Below, one piece after another: positions 17,734 through 28,962 of a DNA stretch of 64,000 bases (position 1 is its first letter; each line of letters starts with the position of its first letter). Made by a program: the position numbers and the translations under genes. This stretch comes from Caulobacteraceae bacterium (GTDB taxonomy: Bacteria; Pseudomonadota; Alphaproteobacteria; Caulobacterales; Caulobacteraceae): NCBI GenBank assembly GCA_947475465.1, contig CANJLK010000008.1, positions 24,241 to 88,240 on the forward strand. Direction: 5' to 3'. The notes under the pieces were generated by a model, which was given only the letters and a program-made list of their open reading frames with translations, was not told where the DNA came from and ran no database searches.

Positions 17734-19089
17734 CTACGCCAGGCGACGCCGGCCTTCCCAAAGCCTTGCGCCGAAGATGCAGACCGCGGCCCCGAAGGCG
17801 CAGACGCCAGCGAAGACATAGAGCTCGCGCGGGCCTCCGCCCTGGAGCAGGATGTAGCTTCCGAAGAGGGGCCCAACCATCGCCCCGATGCGGGTGAACC
17901 CCAGCGCGAAGCCGATGCCGGCGCCGCGCAGTTCGGGCGGATAGAGCCGCACGACCGCGGCGGGCACGCTGAACTGCGCGCCGATGCCGAAGAGCCCGGC
18001 GACGAAGATCAGGGCCAGGATCTGGTTGATCGGGCCGCCGCCGAAGGCCACGGCCATGGTCAGGGCGCCGCCGCCCAGATAGCCCAGGGTCATCATGCCA
18101 TAGGGCCCGTACCGATCGATCAGGCGGGCGAACACAAGCGTTCCGATCAATCCGCCCGCGTTCAGCGCGGTGCTGCCGTGGATTGCGTCTTGAAGGTTGT
18201 GGCCGCTGTCGCGGAGGATGCTGGGGAGCCAGTTGGCGAGGAAATAGAAGAACACGCCGCCGATCATCGAGGTCGACATCAGGAGGATCGTCGCGGTCGC
18301 CCGTCCGTCGCGGAACAGCGCCGCCGCTGAGTTGCGGACGTCCGGCGCATCGGGCCGGGCCCCGATCCTCATCACCTGTCCGGCCCTGCCGATCAGGCGT
18401 AGGGCCCGCTCGATTTGATCCGTCCGGCCGCGGGCCGCCAGGATCGTCAGGGGCTCGGGAACGCGCGCGGCGATGATCGGCAGGAGGATGAGGGGCAGGG
18501 CGCCGCCCAGGATGAAGACGGCCTGCCAGCCGTAGTGCTCCATCAGCCGCGCGCTGGCCATGCTGCCGACCACCGCGCCCAGGAGCTGGATACTGAAGGC
18601 GCTTGTCACGAACAGAGCGCGCACCCTGGCCGGAGAGTAAGCGGCCAGGATCGCGACGATGGCGGGAATGGCCGCCCCCAGCCCGACGCCCGTGACCGCC
18701 CGCAGCGCGGCCAGGGCGAGGATGTCCTTGGTCAAGACAGTCGCCAGGGTCCCGAAGGCGAAGACCAGGGTGCTGAGGATGACGATACGCTTTGGGCCGA
18801 CGCGATCGCTGAGCGGGCCGATGAAGAAGCCGCCCAGCACGCCGCCCAGCAGGCCCGCGCTGAAAATCGGCCCCAGCGCAGCGGCGGTCATCCCCCACTC
18901 GCGGCGGATCTCCGGGGCCGCGAAGGCGATCGATTGGGTGTCGAAGCCGTCGAGCATCGAGAGCAACGCACAAAGCACAATGACGAGCCATTGGCCTGAG
19001 GTGATCGGCGAGCGGTCGAGTATCGCCTCGGCGTCGGGGAAATCGTCAGGCGCAGGCGTTGCGTCGCCGATGGCGCTTGTGGATTGCAT
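17734..19089 (-). CDS. MFS transporter (aromatic acid:H+ symporter-like)
   Basis: ~12 hydrophobic segments; MLDGFDTQSIAFAAPEI and GGFFIGPLSDRVGPKR signature. Confidence 0.88.
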   Translation of the reverse strand: MQSTSAIGDATPAPDDFPDAEAILDRSPITSGQWLVIVLCALLSMLDGFDTQSIAFAAPEIRREWGMTAAALGPIFSAGLLGGVLGGFFIGPLSDRVGPKRIVILSTLVFAFGTLATVLTKDILALAALRAVTGVGLGAAIPAIVAILAAYSPARVRALFVTSAFSIQLLGAVVGSMASARLMEHYGWQAVFILGGALPLILLPIIAARVPEPLTILAARGRTDQIERALRLIGRAGQVMRIGARPDAPDVRNSAAALFRDGRATATILLMSTSMIGGVFFYFLANWLPSILRDSGHNLQDAIHGSTALNAGGLIGTLVFARLIDRYGPYGMMTLGYLGGGALTMAVAFGGGPINQILALIFVAGLFGIGAQFSVPAAVVRLYPPELRGAGIGFALGFTRIGAMVGPLFGSYILLQGGGPRELYVFAGVCAFGAAVCIFGARLWEGRRRLA

Positions 19090-19207
19090 GCAAACTCTCC
19101 CCCCGGACCGCCGCAGGCGTACGGCGTGGTTGCGTCGCCGACAGATCCTTGCCGCTGTCAGTCGGGCTCAGCCTGCTTGATCTGGACCTCCCGGGCAAGG
19201 GCCGGCG

Positions 19208-20143
19208 CTAGGCCTTGCCGGCGGCGCCCTCGTTTGAGGGCGCGCCCGCCTGCCCATCTGGCCACGGTGGCGTCCGTTGGCCCTGATCGACCAGCCAGTC
19301 CCGGAAGCGGGTGAGGGCGCGGCTCTCGGCGCCGGACGAGGCCATGAGGGCGAAGGCGCTTTCGGCCCGGCGGAAGCCGTAGGGGGCGATCAGCCGGCCT
19401 TCCAGCACATGCTCGGCGACCAGCGGCCAGGGCAGGATGGCGACGCCCAGACCAGCCAGGGCCGCATCCATGGCGAAGTGCAGGTGGGCAAAGGGGCGCT
19501 CCGGGGCGGGCGCCAGTTCGAAGCCGGCGACGGCGGCCCAGATCGCCCAACCCTGGGGGTGGCTCTGGGCGGACAGGCGAGGCGCCGACAGCGGGTCGTC
19601 GGCGAAGCGCCGGGCGAGCGGCGGCGTCATCACCGGGCCGATCCGGTTTTGAATGAAGGGCGTCACGGCGGGCTCGGTCAGGCGACTGGCGGGCACGATC
19701 CGAACGATCGCCTGCGCGCCGCGATGCGTGACCGCCTGCGACGCCAGTTCCTCAAGGTGGAGGCGGATATCCGGATGCTTCGCGGCGAAGTCCGGCAGGC
19801 GGGGAATGAGCCACTTCACCGAGAGGCTGGCGTTGACCGCGACATGCAGGTCCTCGCCGTCGCCGCGCAGCCCCTGGACCGCCTGGGCGATCCCGTCGAA
19901 GGCGCGGGTCAGGGCCGGGAGAAGCTGTTGACCGGCGGCGGTGAGTTCGAGCCGATGTCTGGGGCCGGCGAAGAGGCGAACGCCCAGGGCGGCCTCCAGC
20001 GCTTTTACCTGCCGGCTGACCGCGCTGTGGGTGACGTGCAGTTCCTCGGCGGCCAGGGTGGCGCGGCCGGTGCGGGCCATGGTTTCGAAGGCCCGCAGCG
20101 CGTTCAGGGACGGGAGCGGTCTCAATGTGAGATTTTCGAACAT
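19208..20143 (-). CDS. LysR-family transcriptional regulator (GcvA-like)
   Basis: N-terminal HTH: PSLNALRAFETMARTGRATLAAEELHVTHSAVSRQVKALEAALGVRLF. Confidence 0.93.
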   Translation of the reverse strand: MFENLTLRPLPSLNALRAFETMARTGRATLAAEELHVTHSAVSRQVKALEAALGVRLFAGPRHRLELTAAGQQLLPALTRAFDGIAQAVQGLRGDGEDLHVAVNASLSVKWLIPRLPDFAAKHPDIRLHLEELASQAVTHRGAQAIVRIVPASRLTEPAVTPFIQNRIGPVMTPPLARRFADDPLSAPRLSAQSHPQGWAIWAAVAGFELAPAPERPFAHLHFAMDAALAGLGVAILPWPLVAEHVLEGRLIAPYGFRRAESAFALMASSGAESRALTRFRDWLVDQGQRTPPWPDGQAGAPSNEGAAGKA

Positions 20144-20381
20144 AGTGGATCGGATATGTCGGTTTCCTCTCATTCGCAATGGGCGCATCCAGCCTGGCCA
20201 TGTCGATGGCCATCACCTGCGACCCGCCAGCCGACGTCCTGAGCAGCCTGCTGAAGGCCCTGGGCGGACGACGAAAGGAGACGGCGCGGATGGCGCCGCC
20301 GGCGCCGCAAGCCTGCCATTGCTACGCGGTATATTCTGGGGCGCTGAGCCCATCGCAACACAGGTCGCTCAGGAGGATTCC

Positions 20382-21155
20382 ATGACCGCGCCGCCGGTGA
20401 CGCCCGTCGACTACGACAAGGCCCAGCATGCCGCCTACGCCAAGGGCCGCGCGCTGAGCGCCGATGCGATCGGGCGCTATATGAGCCTCTTCGCCGAACA
20501 TCTGCCCCGGCGCCGGCCGCTGAGCGGCATCGACCTGGGTTCGGGGACAGGGCGCTTCAGCCCGGCGCTGGCGGAGGCCTTCGGCGGGCCGGTCCACGGC
20601 GTTGAGCCGTCGGCGCGGATGCGCGAGGCGGCGATGGCTCAGGCCGCGCACCCACGCGTGCGCTACATGGCCGGGGAGGCCGCCGCCATTCCCCTGGACG
20701 ATGCGACCGCCGACTTCGTGCTGATGTTCCTGTCCTTCCACCACGTGCCGGACCGGGCGACCGCGGCGGCGGAGATCGCCCGGGTGCTGAAGCCGGGGGG
20801 CCGGTTCATCCTGCGCAGCACCTTCAAGGAGCGGATTCCCGATCACTGGTGGCGCAGCTTCTTCACGCGAAGCCACGAGGTGGAGGAGGCGATGTTTCCC
20901 TCGACGGATGAAGCCCGCGCGATCTTCGAAGCCGCCAGTTTCGCGACCCGCGAGGTGGTGTTTCAGGAGATCCCGTTCGAGGGGGACATGGGCGAGGCCG
21001 TGGAGAAACTGAAGCTCCGGGCCGTGTCGGTGTTCGAGCATATGACGGCGGAGGAACTGGACCAGGGATTCGCCGCCATCGAGGCGGCGTTCGCGGCGGG
21101 GACCATCGAGGAGAAGTCGACTTTCGGCGATTTCATCGTTTTCGAACGCCGCTGA
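20382..21155 (+). CDS. Class I SAM-dependent methyltransferase
   Basis: GIDLGSGTGRFSPALAEAFG motif I; ARVLKPGGRFILRST. Confidence 0.9.
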   Translation: MTAPPVTPVDYDKAQHAAYAKGRALSADAIGRYMSLFAEHLPRRRPLSGIDLGSGTGRFSPALAEAFGGPVHGVEPSARMREAAMAQAAHPRVRYMAGEAAAIPLDDATADFVLMFLSFHHVPDRATAAAEIARVLKPGGRFILRSTFKERIPDHWWRSFFTRSHEVEEAMFPSTDEARAIFEAASFATREVVFQEIPFEGDMGEAVEKLKLRAVSVFEHMTAEELDQGFAAIEAAFAAGTIEEKSTFGDFIVFERR

Positions 21156-22685
<1,530 letters not shown>

Positions 22686-22714
22686 TCGGAAGCAAGCCTT
22701 AGGGGCTGGGGGAG

Positions 22715-23131
22715 ATGACCATGTTCGACTATCAAACGCCGGCCGAGGTGAAGCTGCTGGGCGCAGCGGTCATCGTGGGGCTCGTGCAGCTGCTGTGGGC
22801 GGCGGGCGCGGCGCGCCGCCAGCAGGGGGACCTCAAGTGGGCGGCGGGACCCCGGGACGATCCCAGGCCGTTGAGTGGGGTGGCGGCCAGGCTCGACCGC
22901 GCCTTCCGCAACTTCATGGAGACCTTCCCGTTCTTCGCCGCCGCCGTCCTGGCCGCGGCCCTGACGGCCAAGACCGGCACGCCCCTGACGCTCTATGGCT
23001 CGGCGCTCTATGTCGCGGCCCGCGCGCTCTATGTTCCGGTCTATGCGGCGGGCGTCCAGACTGTGCGCTCGATCATCTGGTTCGTCTCGATGGCGGGGCT
23101 CATCATGGTGCTCGCAGCCCTTTTTCGGTGA
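22715..23131 (+). CDS. MAPEG family membrane protein
   Basis: ~4 TM protein; ARLDRAFRNFMETFPFFAAAVL, YVAARALYVPVYAAGV. Confidence 0.88.
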   Translation: MTMFDYQTPAEVKLLGAAVIVGLVQLLWAAGAARRQQGDLKWAAGPRDDPRPLSGVAARLDRAFRNFMETFPFFAAAVLAAALTAKTGTPLTLYGSALYVAARALYVPVYAAGVQTVRSIIWFVSMAGLIMVLAALFR

Positions 23132-23136
23132 CTTGA

Positions 23137-24426
23137 ATGCGTGACGCCGGACGCCTCGCGGCGGCCATCGATGTCCTGACCCAGATCGAAGAGCGGCACC
23201 GGCCTGTCCGGATGGCGCTGAAGAATTGGGGGGAGAGCGCGCGCTACGCGGGGTCGAAGGACCGCGCCTTCGTCTCGGGCCTGGTGCTGGATGTGCTGCG
23301 CCGCCGCCGCTCGCTGGGCTGGCGGATGGGCGACGACAGCGTCCGCGCCGTGGCGCTGGGGGCGTTGAGGCTCCTGTGGGACTGGCCGGTCGAGCGGGTC
23401 GCCGAGGCGGCGGGCGAGGAACCGCACGGGCCGGGTCCCTTGACGGATGCCGAGCGGGCCGCGCTTGACGCGCCGCGTGACCTGGCCGATGCGCCGACGC
23501 CGGTGAAGGGCGACTATCCCGACTGGCTGGACGCCCAGCTGTTCCGGGTCTTCGGCGAAGATCGGGCCGCGGAGGGCGCAGCCTTGTCGGAACGGGCGCC
23601 GGTGGACCTGCGGGTCAATCTGCTGAAATCCGATCCGGAGCGGACGCTGAAGGCGCTGGCCTCGCTGTCCGCCCAACCCACCGAGGTCCTGCCCACGGCG
23701 CTGCGGATGCCGGCCCTGGACCCGATGACCCGCTCCGGGGCGGTGGAAACCATCCCGCAGTTCTCAAAGGGCTGGTTCGAAGTCCAGGACCTGGGCTCGC
23801 AGATCGCCGTCACGGCGGCGGGCGAGGTCAAGGGCAAGCAGGTTCTGGACCTGTGCGCAGGCGGCGGGGGCAAGACCCTGGCGCTGGCCGCGGCCATGGG
23901 CAATTCCGGCCAGATCTACGCCTATGACAGCGACGCCCGGCGCTTGGCCGACACCATCCGCCGGGCCGACAGGGCGGGCGTCCGCAACCTGCAGATCCGA
24001 TCGCCGGTGAACCCCGATCCGCTGAAGGGGCTGGAGGGCCGGATGGACGTGGTGTTCATCGACGCGCCCTGCAGCGGCACGGGATCATGGCGGCGGCACC
24101 CCGACACCAAGTGGCGGCTGTCGCCCGACACGCTCGCCCAGCGGATCGCCGACCAGGACGCCGTGCTGGACGCCGGCGCGCCGTTCGTGAAACCGGGCGG
24201 GCGCCTCGTCTATGTCACCTGCTCGGTGCTGCCGGAGGAGGACGAGGACCGCGTCACGGCGTTTCTCGCCCGGACCGGTGGCTTCGCGCCCCGGCCCGCC
24301 ACCGACGATCCGAAACTGACGCAATATCTGACGCCGGAGGGCTATCTTCGGCTGACCCCACGGAGCGCGGGGACCGACGGCTTTTTCGTAGCCGTCCTGC
24401 AAAAGCCCGCCAACGGAGCCTCATGA
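23137..24426 (+). CDS. RsmB/NOP-family RNA methyltransferase
   Basis: [55 protein letters not shown]. Confidence 0.92.
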   Translation: MRDAGRLAAAIDVLTQIEERHRPVRMALKNWGESARYAGSKDRAFVSGLVLDVLRRRRSLGWRMGDDSVRAVALGALRLLWDWPVERVAEAAGEEPHGPGPLTDAERAALDAPRDLADAPTPVKGDYPDWLDAQLFRVFGEDRAAEGAALSERAPVDLRVNLLKSDPERTLKALASLSAQPTEVLPTALRMPALDPMTRSGAVETIPQFSKGWFEVQDLGSQIAVTAAGEVKGKQVLDLCAGGGGKTLALAAAMGNSGQIYAYDSDARRLADTIRRADRAGVRNLQIRSPVNPDPLKGLEGRMDVVFIDAPCSGTGSWRRHPDTKWRLSPDTLAQRIADQDAVLDAGAPFVKPGGRLVYVTCSVLPEEDEDRVTAFLARTGGFAPRPATDDPKLTQYLTPEGYLRLTPRSAGTDGFFVAVLQKPANGAS

Positions 24427-25985
24427 CCAGCCAGCCCGCGCACGAGCGCGTCCTCATCGTCGATTTCGGCAGCCAGGTGACCCAGCTGATCGCCCGGCGG
24501 CTGCGCGAGAGCGGCGTCTATTGCGAGATCCACCCCTACGACAAGGTCGACGCCATGCTGGACGCCTACGCGCCCAAGGCGGTGATCCTGTCGGGGGGGC
24601 CGGCCAGCGTGCACGAGGCCGCCAGCCCATCGGCGCCACAGCGGATCTTCGACCTCGGCGTGCCGGTGCTGGGCATCTGCTACGGCGAGATGACCATGTG
24701 CGGCCAGCTGGGCGGGGCGGTTGAGGGCGGCCACCACCGCGAATTCGGCCGCGCCGAGATCCTGATCGAGCGGGAAAGTCCGTTGCTGGCCGGCCTGGGC
24801 AAGGTGGGCGAGCGCGAAACGGTGTGGATGAGCCACGGCGACAAGATCACCGCGATCCCGCTGGGGTTCGAGGTGGTGGCCGCCTCGGAAGGCAGCCCCT
24901 ATGCGGTGATCGCCGATGAGGGCCGGCGGTTCTACGGCATCCAGTTCCATCCCGAGGTGGCGCACACGCCGCGCGGCGCCCTGATGCTGCGGAACTTCAC
25001 CCACAGGATCGCCGGGTTGACCGGCGACTGGACCATGGCCTCTTTCCGCCAGGAGATGGTGGCCAAGATCCGCGCCCAGGTGGGCCAGGGCCGGGTGATC
25101 TGCGGCCTGTCGGGCGGGGTGGACTCCTCGGTGGCCGCGGTGCTGATCCACGAGGCGATCGGCGACCAGCTGACCTGCGTCTTCGTGGACACCGGCCTTT
25201 TGCGCCTGAATGAGGCCGAGCAGGTGGTGACCCTGTTCCGGGATCACTACAATATTCCCCTCGTACACGTTGATGCATCTAAGGAATTTCTGGGCGAGCT
25301 GACGGGCGTTTCCGACCCGGAGACCAAGCGCAAGATCATCGGCCGGGTGTTCGTGGAGATCTTCGACCGCGAGGCGAACAAGGTCGAAGGCGCCGCCTTC
25401 CTGGCCCAGGGCACCCTCTATCCGGACGTCATCGAGAGCGTTTCGGCCAGCGGCGGCCCCTCGGCGGTGATCAAGAGCCACCACAATGTCGGCGGCCTGC
25501 CGGACTATATGAAGCTGAAGCTGGTGGAGCCGCTGCGCGAGCTCTTCAAGGACGAGGTCCGGGCGCTGGGCGTCGAACTGGGCCTCGATGCAGCGTTCGT
25601 GGGCCGCCACCCGTTCCCGGGCCCCGGCCTGGCCATCCGCATCCCGGGCGACATCACGCCGGAGAAGGTCGCGGTGCTGCAGGCCGCCGACGCCATCTAC
25701 CTCGACGAGATCCGCAAGGCCGGCCTCTACGACTCCATCTGGCAGGCCTTCGCCGTCCTTCTGCCGGTGAAGACGGTCGGCGTCATGGGCGATGCGCGGA
25801 CCTACGAGAACGTCTGCGCGCTGCGGGCCGTGACCTCCACGGACGGCATGACCGCCGACTTCTTTGAATTCCCCTGGGAGGTCCTGGGCCGCGCGGCGAC
25901 CCGGATCATCAACGAGGTGAAGGGCATCAATCGCGTGGTCTACGACGTGACCTCGAAGCCACCGGGGACGATCGAGTGGGAGTAG
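24423..25985 (+). CDS. guaA: GMP synthase (glutamine-hydrolysing)
   Basis: [45 protein letters not shown]-terminal KPPGTIEWE. Confidence 0.97.
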   Translation: MTSQPAHERVLIVDFGSQVTQLIARRLRESGVYCEIHPYDKVDAMLDAYAPKAVILSGGPASVHEAASPSAPQRIFDLGVPVLGICYGEMTMCGQLGGAVEGGHHREFGRAEILIERESPLLAGLGKVGERETVWMSHGDKITAIPLGFEVVAASEGSPYAVIADEGRRFYGIQFHPEVAHTPRGALMLRNFTHRIAGLTGDWTMASFRQEMVAKIRAQVGQGRVICGLSGGVDSSVAAVLIHEAIGDQLTCVFVDTGLLRLNEAEQVVTLFRDHYNIPLVHVDASKEFLGELTGVSDPETKRKIIGRVFVEIFDREANKVEGAAFLAQGTLYPDVIESVSASGGPSAVIKSHHNVGGLPDYMKLKLVEPLRELFKDEVRALGVELGLDAAFVGRHPFPGPGLAIRIPGDITPEKVAVLQAADAIYLDEIRKAGLYDSIWQAFAVLLPVKTVGVMGDARTYENVCALRAVTSTDGMTADFFEFPWEVLGRAATRIINEVKGINRVVYDVTSKPPGTIEWE

Positions 25986-26043
25986 GCCTCAACCCATAGA
26001 CTGGCGCCAATGCGCGCCTTGCTCGTCCGTCAGGGGGTGAAGG

Positions 26044-26940
26044 TCAGAACCACGAGCGAAGCCCGACAACGACCCGGACGTCATGGCGGTCTTCGCCGGC
26101 CACATGTGCAAGGCGCGCGGTGTCGCCTAAGCGCTGCTGGTAATTCACGCCGACATAGGGCGCGAACTCCGGGCTGATCGCATAGCGCAGCCGCAATCCC
26201 AGCTCGATGCTGGAGAGGCCCGCCCCGATCAGAAGGGCGGGCACGTCCTGGGCGGAGAGGTTGGCCTCGGCGCGGGGTTCCAGGATCAGGTGCTGGGTGA
26301 GGCGCAGGTCGTGAGTGGCCTCAAGGCGGGCGGTGACGTCGCCGTGGTCGGAGACGAAAAGCGCATTGTCGAATTCGAACCCGTAGGGCGCGACGCCCTC
26401 GAACCCGAGAGCTAAGTGGGTGCGGGTGTGGGGCTCGACGTCCTGGCGCAGGCCGGCCTCGGCGTTGACGTTCGGCGCTATGGCGCGGCTGTAGAGGACG
26501 TCGACCTCGGCCTGGTCCACCTTGCCGGCGCCTTCGCCACGGGACTTGACCACAAGGCGGTCGATGTCGCCGCCGAAAGACGCGTGGCCTTCCCAGGCGT
26601 AGCCGTCCGCGCCGCCGCCGGAGCGCAGCTCCAGCTTGTCGATCGAGACCTTCGACCAAGAGCCGCCGCCGTGCTCCTGGTGCAATTGATGCCGGGCGTC
26701 GGCCATCGCCGCAGGCGGAAAATATCGATCCGCATCGTGATCGGCCGGGATCGGCGGCGGCGCTCCTGCGTCGGGGCCGGACTGGGGCCCTTCGGCTTCC
26801 GTCGGGTCGGCAGGTGCCCCCGGCATCGGCATCGACATTGACATGTGCATCTGATGGCCCGCGTGCGGGTCCGACGTCTGGGCCAGGGCCGGCCCCGCCG
26901 CGCCCAAGGCCAGGAAGGCGACGGCAATGAGCCGCTTCAT
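26044..26940 (-). CDS. copB: Copper resistance protein B (outer membrane)
   Basis: His/Met-rich N-terminus HAGHQMHMSMSMPMPG; PcoB/CopB-type beta-barrel segments. Confidence 0.88.
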   Translation of the reverse strand: MKRLIAVAFLALGAAGPALAQTSDPHAGHQMHMSMSMPMPGAPADPTEAEGPQSGPDAGAPPPIPADHDADRYFPPAAMADARHQLHQEHGGGSWSKVSIDKLELRSGGGADGYAWEGHASFGGDIDRLVVKSRGEGAGKVDQAEVDVLYSRAIAPNVNAEAGLRQDVEPHTRTHLALGFEGVAPYGFEFDNALFVSDHGDVTARLEATHDLRLTQHLILEPRAEANLSAQDVPALLIGAGLSSIELGLRLRYAISPEFAPYVGVNYQQRLGDTARLAHVAGEDRHDVRVVVGLRSWF

Positions 26941-28610
26941 GCCGCGCCGTCCAGCGGCCGCACGGTCACCACCCGGAACATCCCGGCGTGCATGTGCAGG
27001 AGCATGTGGCAGTGGAAGGCCCAGTCGCCCGGCGCGTCGGCGGTGAGGTCGAAGGTCAGCTTGCCGCCGGGCATGACGTTGACGGTATGCTTTCGCGGTT
27101 GGCGGTCGGCGGCCTTGCCGTTGACCAGTTCCACGAAATGCCCGTGCAGATGGATCGGGTGGTTCATCATGGTGTCGTTCACCAGGGTGACCCGCACCCG
27201 CTCGTCGCGCCGGAAGGGGATCGGCTTGACGATCTCGGAGAAGGACTCACCGTCGAACGACCACATAAAGCGGTCCATGTTCCCGGTGAGATGGATCTCG
27301 AGTTGCCGGGTGAAGGGCCGCGGGTCCGGATTGGGGCGCAGGGCTTCCAGGTCTCGGTAGATCAGCACCCGGCCCGGAACCTGGTCGAGCCCCGTTCCCC
27401 GGTCGCCGGTCCGGTCGAGCGGCATGGGGGCGATCATCTGCACGCCCGGCCCAAGCTTCACCTGGGTCGCGTGCTGCGGGTTGCGCATGGACATATCCAT
27501 GTCCATCCCCGCCATGCCTGACATATCCATGCCCATATCGCGCATGGTCAGGATCGGGCGCGCGCGCAGCGGCGGCGCGGCGGCGGCGACGCCTGGGCGG
27601 GGTGATAGCGTGCCCCTGGCCATGCCGGACGAGTCAGCCGCCTCGGCCACCAGGGCGTAGGCCCGGTCGGAGGGCCGGACGATCACGTCGAAGGTCTCGG
27701 CGTTGGCGACCTGGAACTCGTCGACCTCGATCGGGACCACGTCCTGACCGTCGGCCTGGACCACCGTCATCGGCAGGCCGGGAATGCGGACGTTGAAGAT
27801 GGTCATGGCGCCGGCGTTGATGAACCGCAGGCGCACCCGTTCGCCGGGCGTGAAGAGACCGGTCCAGTTGTCGTTCGGCCCCTGGCCGTTCACCAGATAG
27901 GTGTAGGCGGAGCCGGTGACGTCCAGGATGTCGGTTGGGTCCATCCGCATCTTCGCCCAATCGAGGCGCTGGGAGAGCGGCTGATCCTTGCCGGCCAGCA
28001 GGCCGGCCACGGTCTGCTTCTGGCGGTTGAAATAGCCCGCCTGCTGTTTGAGCCTGGCGATGATCTCGTGGGGGTGCAGGAAGCTGTAGTCCGAGAGCAT
28101 GACGACGTGCTCCCGGTCGAAGGCGGCGGGTTCGCCGCCAGCCGGCTCGATAATCATCGGCGCATAGTGGCCGATCAGCTCCTGGACGCCGGAGTGGCTG
28201 TGATACCAGTAGGTCCCCGCCTGCTTGACAGTGAATTCGTAGACGAAGGTTTCGCCGGGCTTGATGCCCGGAAACGACAGGCCGGGCACGCCGTCCATGT
28301 GCGAAGGCGTCAGCACGCCGTGCCAATGGATGGATGTCTCCTCGTCCAGGGTGTTGGTGACCGCGATGCGGACGTTCTGGCCCTGTTTCAGGCGGATCAG
28401 AGGGCCGGGGACGGTCCCGTTGATCGCCACCGCGTGGCCCTCGCGGCCATCCACGGTGATCGGAGCATGGCCGACCGTGAGACTTATGTCCTCCCCGGAC
28501 AGCGCCTGAGCCGCGGGGGCGGCAGATGCGCTCCGCGCCCAGGCGGGGAGGAGGGCGGTCGCGGTGGAGGCGGCGCCGAGCGCAAGCAGGTTGCGGCGCC
28601 CGATCATCAT
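26937..28610 (-). CDS. copA: Copper-resistance multicopper oxidase
   Basis: Type 1/3 Cu motifs: SIHWHGVLTP, YWYHSHSG, HPIHLHGHF, HCHMLLHMHAGM; Met-rich insert MRDMGMDMSGMAGMDMDMSMRN. Confidence 0.94.
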   Translation of the reverse strand: MMIGRRNLLALGAASTATALLPAWARSASAAPAAQALSGEDISLTVGHAPITVDGREGHAVAINGTVPGPLIRLKQGQNVRIAVTNTLDEETSIHWHGVLTPSHMDGVPGLSFPGIKPGETFVYEFTVKQAGTYWYHSHSGVQELIGHYAPMIIEPAGGEPAAFDREHVVMLSDYSFLHPHEIIARLKQQAGYFNRQKQTVAGLLAGKDQPLSQRLDWAKMRMDPTDILDVTGSAYTYLVNGQGPNDNWTGLFTPGERVRLRFINAGAMTIFNVRIPGLPMTVVQADGQDVVPIEVDEFQVANAETFDVIVRPSDRAYALVAEAADSSGMARGTLSPRPGVAAAAPPLRARPILTMRDMGMDMSGMAGMDMDMSMRNPQHATQVKLGPGVQMIAPMPLDRTGDRGTGLDQVPGRVLIYRDLEALRPNPDPRPFTRQLEIHLTGNMDRFMWSFDGESFSEIVKPIPFRRDERVRVTLVNDTMMNHPIHLHGHFVELVNGKAADRQPRKHTVNVMPGGKLTFDLTADAPGDWAFHCHMLLHMHAGMFRVVTVRPLDGAA

Positions 28611-28882
28611 CGGGTCGCTCGCTCGAGAAGGGCGATCAGCTCTTCAGCCTTCTTCCGCTGCTCGTCCTTGTCGCCCGAAACGATCGCGCCTTCGATGCAG
28701 TGGCCGAGGTGTTCGCGCAGGATTTCAGTCTCGACCTTTGCCAGGGCGGCGCGCACCGCCTGCACCTGGGTCAGGATGTCGATGCAGTAGCGGTCTTCCT
28801 CGACCATGCGGCCGATACCGCGGACCTGGCCTTCGACGCGGTTCAGACGGTTGAGGAGGGCGGGCTTGTTGTCGCGTTTCAT
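28607..28882 (-). CDS. CsoR/FrmR-family metal-sensing repressor
   Basis: 91 aa: LNRLNRVEGQVRGIGRMVEEDRYCIDILTQVQAVRAAL, HCIEGAI. Confidence 0.93.
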   Translation of the reverse strand: MKRDNKPALLNRLNRVEGQVRGIGRMVEEDRYCIDILTQVQAVRAALAKVETEILREHLGHCIEGAIVSGDKDEQRKKAEELIALLERATR

Positions 28883-28891
28883 GAGCAGCAG

Positions 28892-28938
28892 CCTATACCC
28901 CCAACGGGTAATTGCAATATGCCCTATGGGGGTATAGG
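28892..28938. promoter_or_regulatory. Divergent CsoR-type operator region
   Basis: Perfect 12-bp arms CCTATACCCCCA (28892-28903) / TGGGGGTATAGG (28927-28938), 23-bp spacer; each half also contains an imperfect G/C-tract dyad. Confidence 0.8.
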
Positions 28939-28962
28939 TGGGTAGGCATCCAGGAGGCTGCC

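Noticed and set aside
19084-19093. TTGCATGCAA palindrome over the MFS transporter start codon
   Set aside because: Only 10 bp; too short to claim as an operator without further sites.
20179-20385. 68-aa ORF in the LysR/methyltransferase intergenic region
   Set aside because: No ribosome binding site or family evidence; likely chance ORF in the divergent promoter region.
24087-24422. Upstream extension of the guaA ORF
   Set aside because: GuaA N-terminus is at 24423; the upstream part is a shifted frame of the RsmB-like gene.
28912-28962. Upstream ATG for the copper ATPase ([17 protein letters not shown])
   Set aside because: Lies inside the operator palindrome; 28963 follows a GGAGG-like ribosome binding site.
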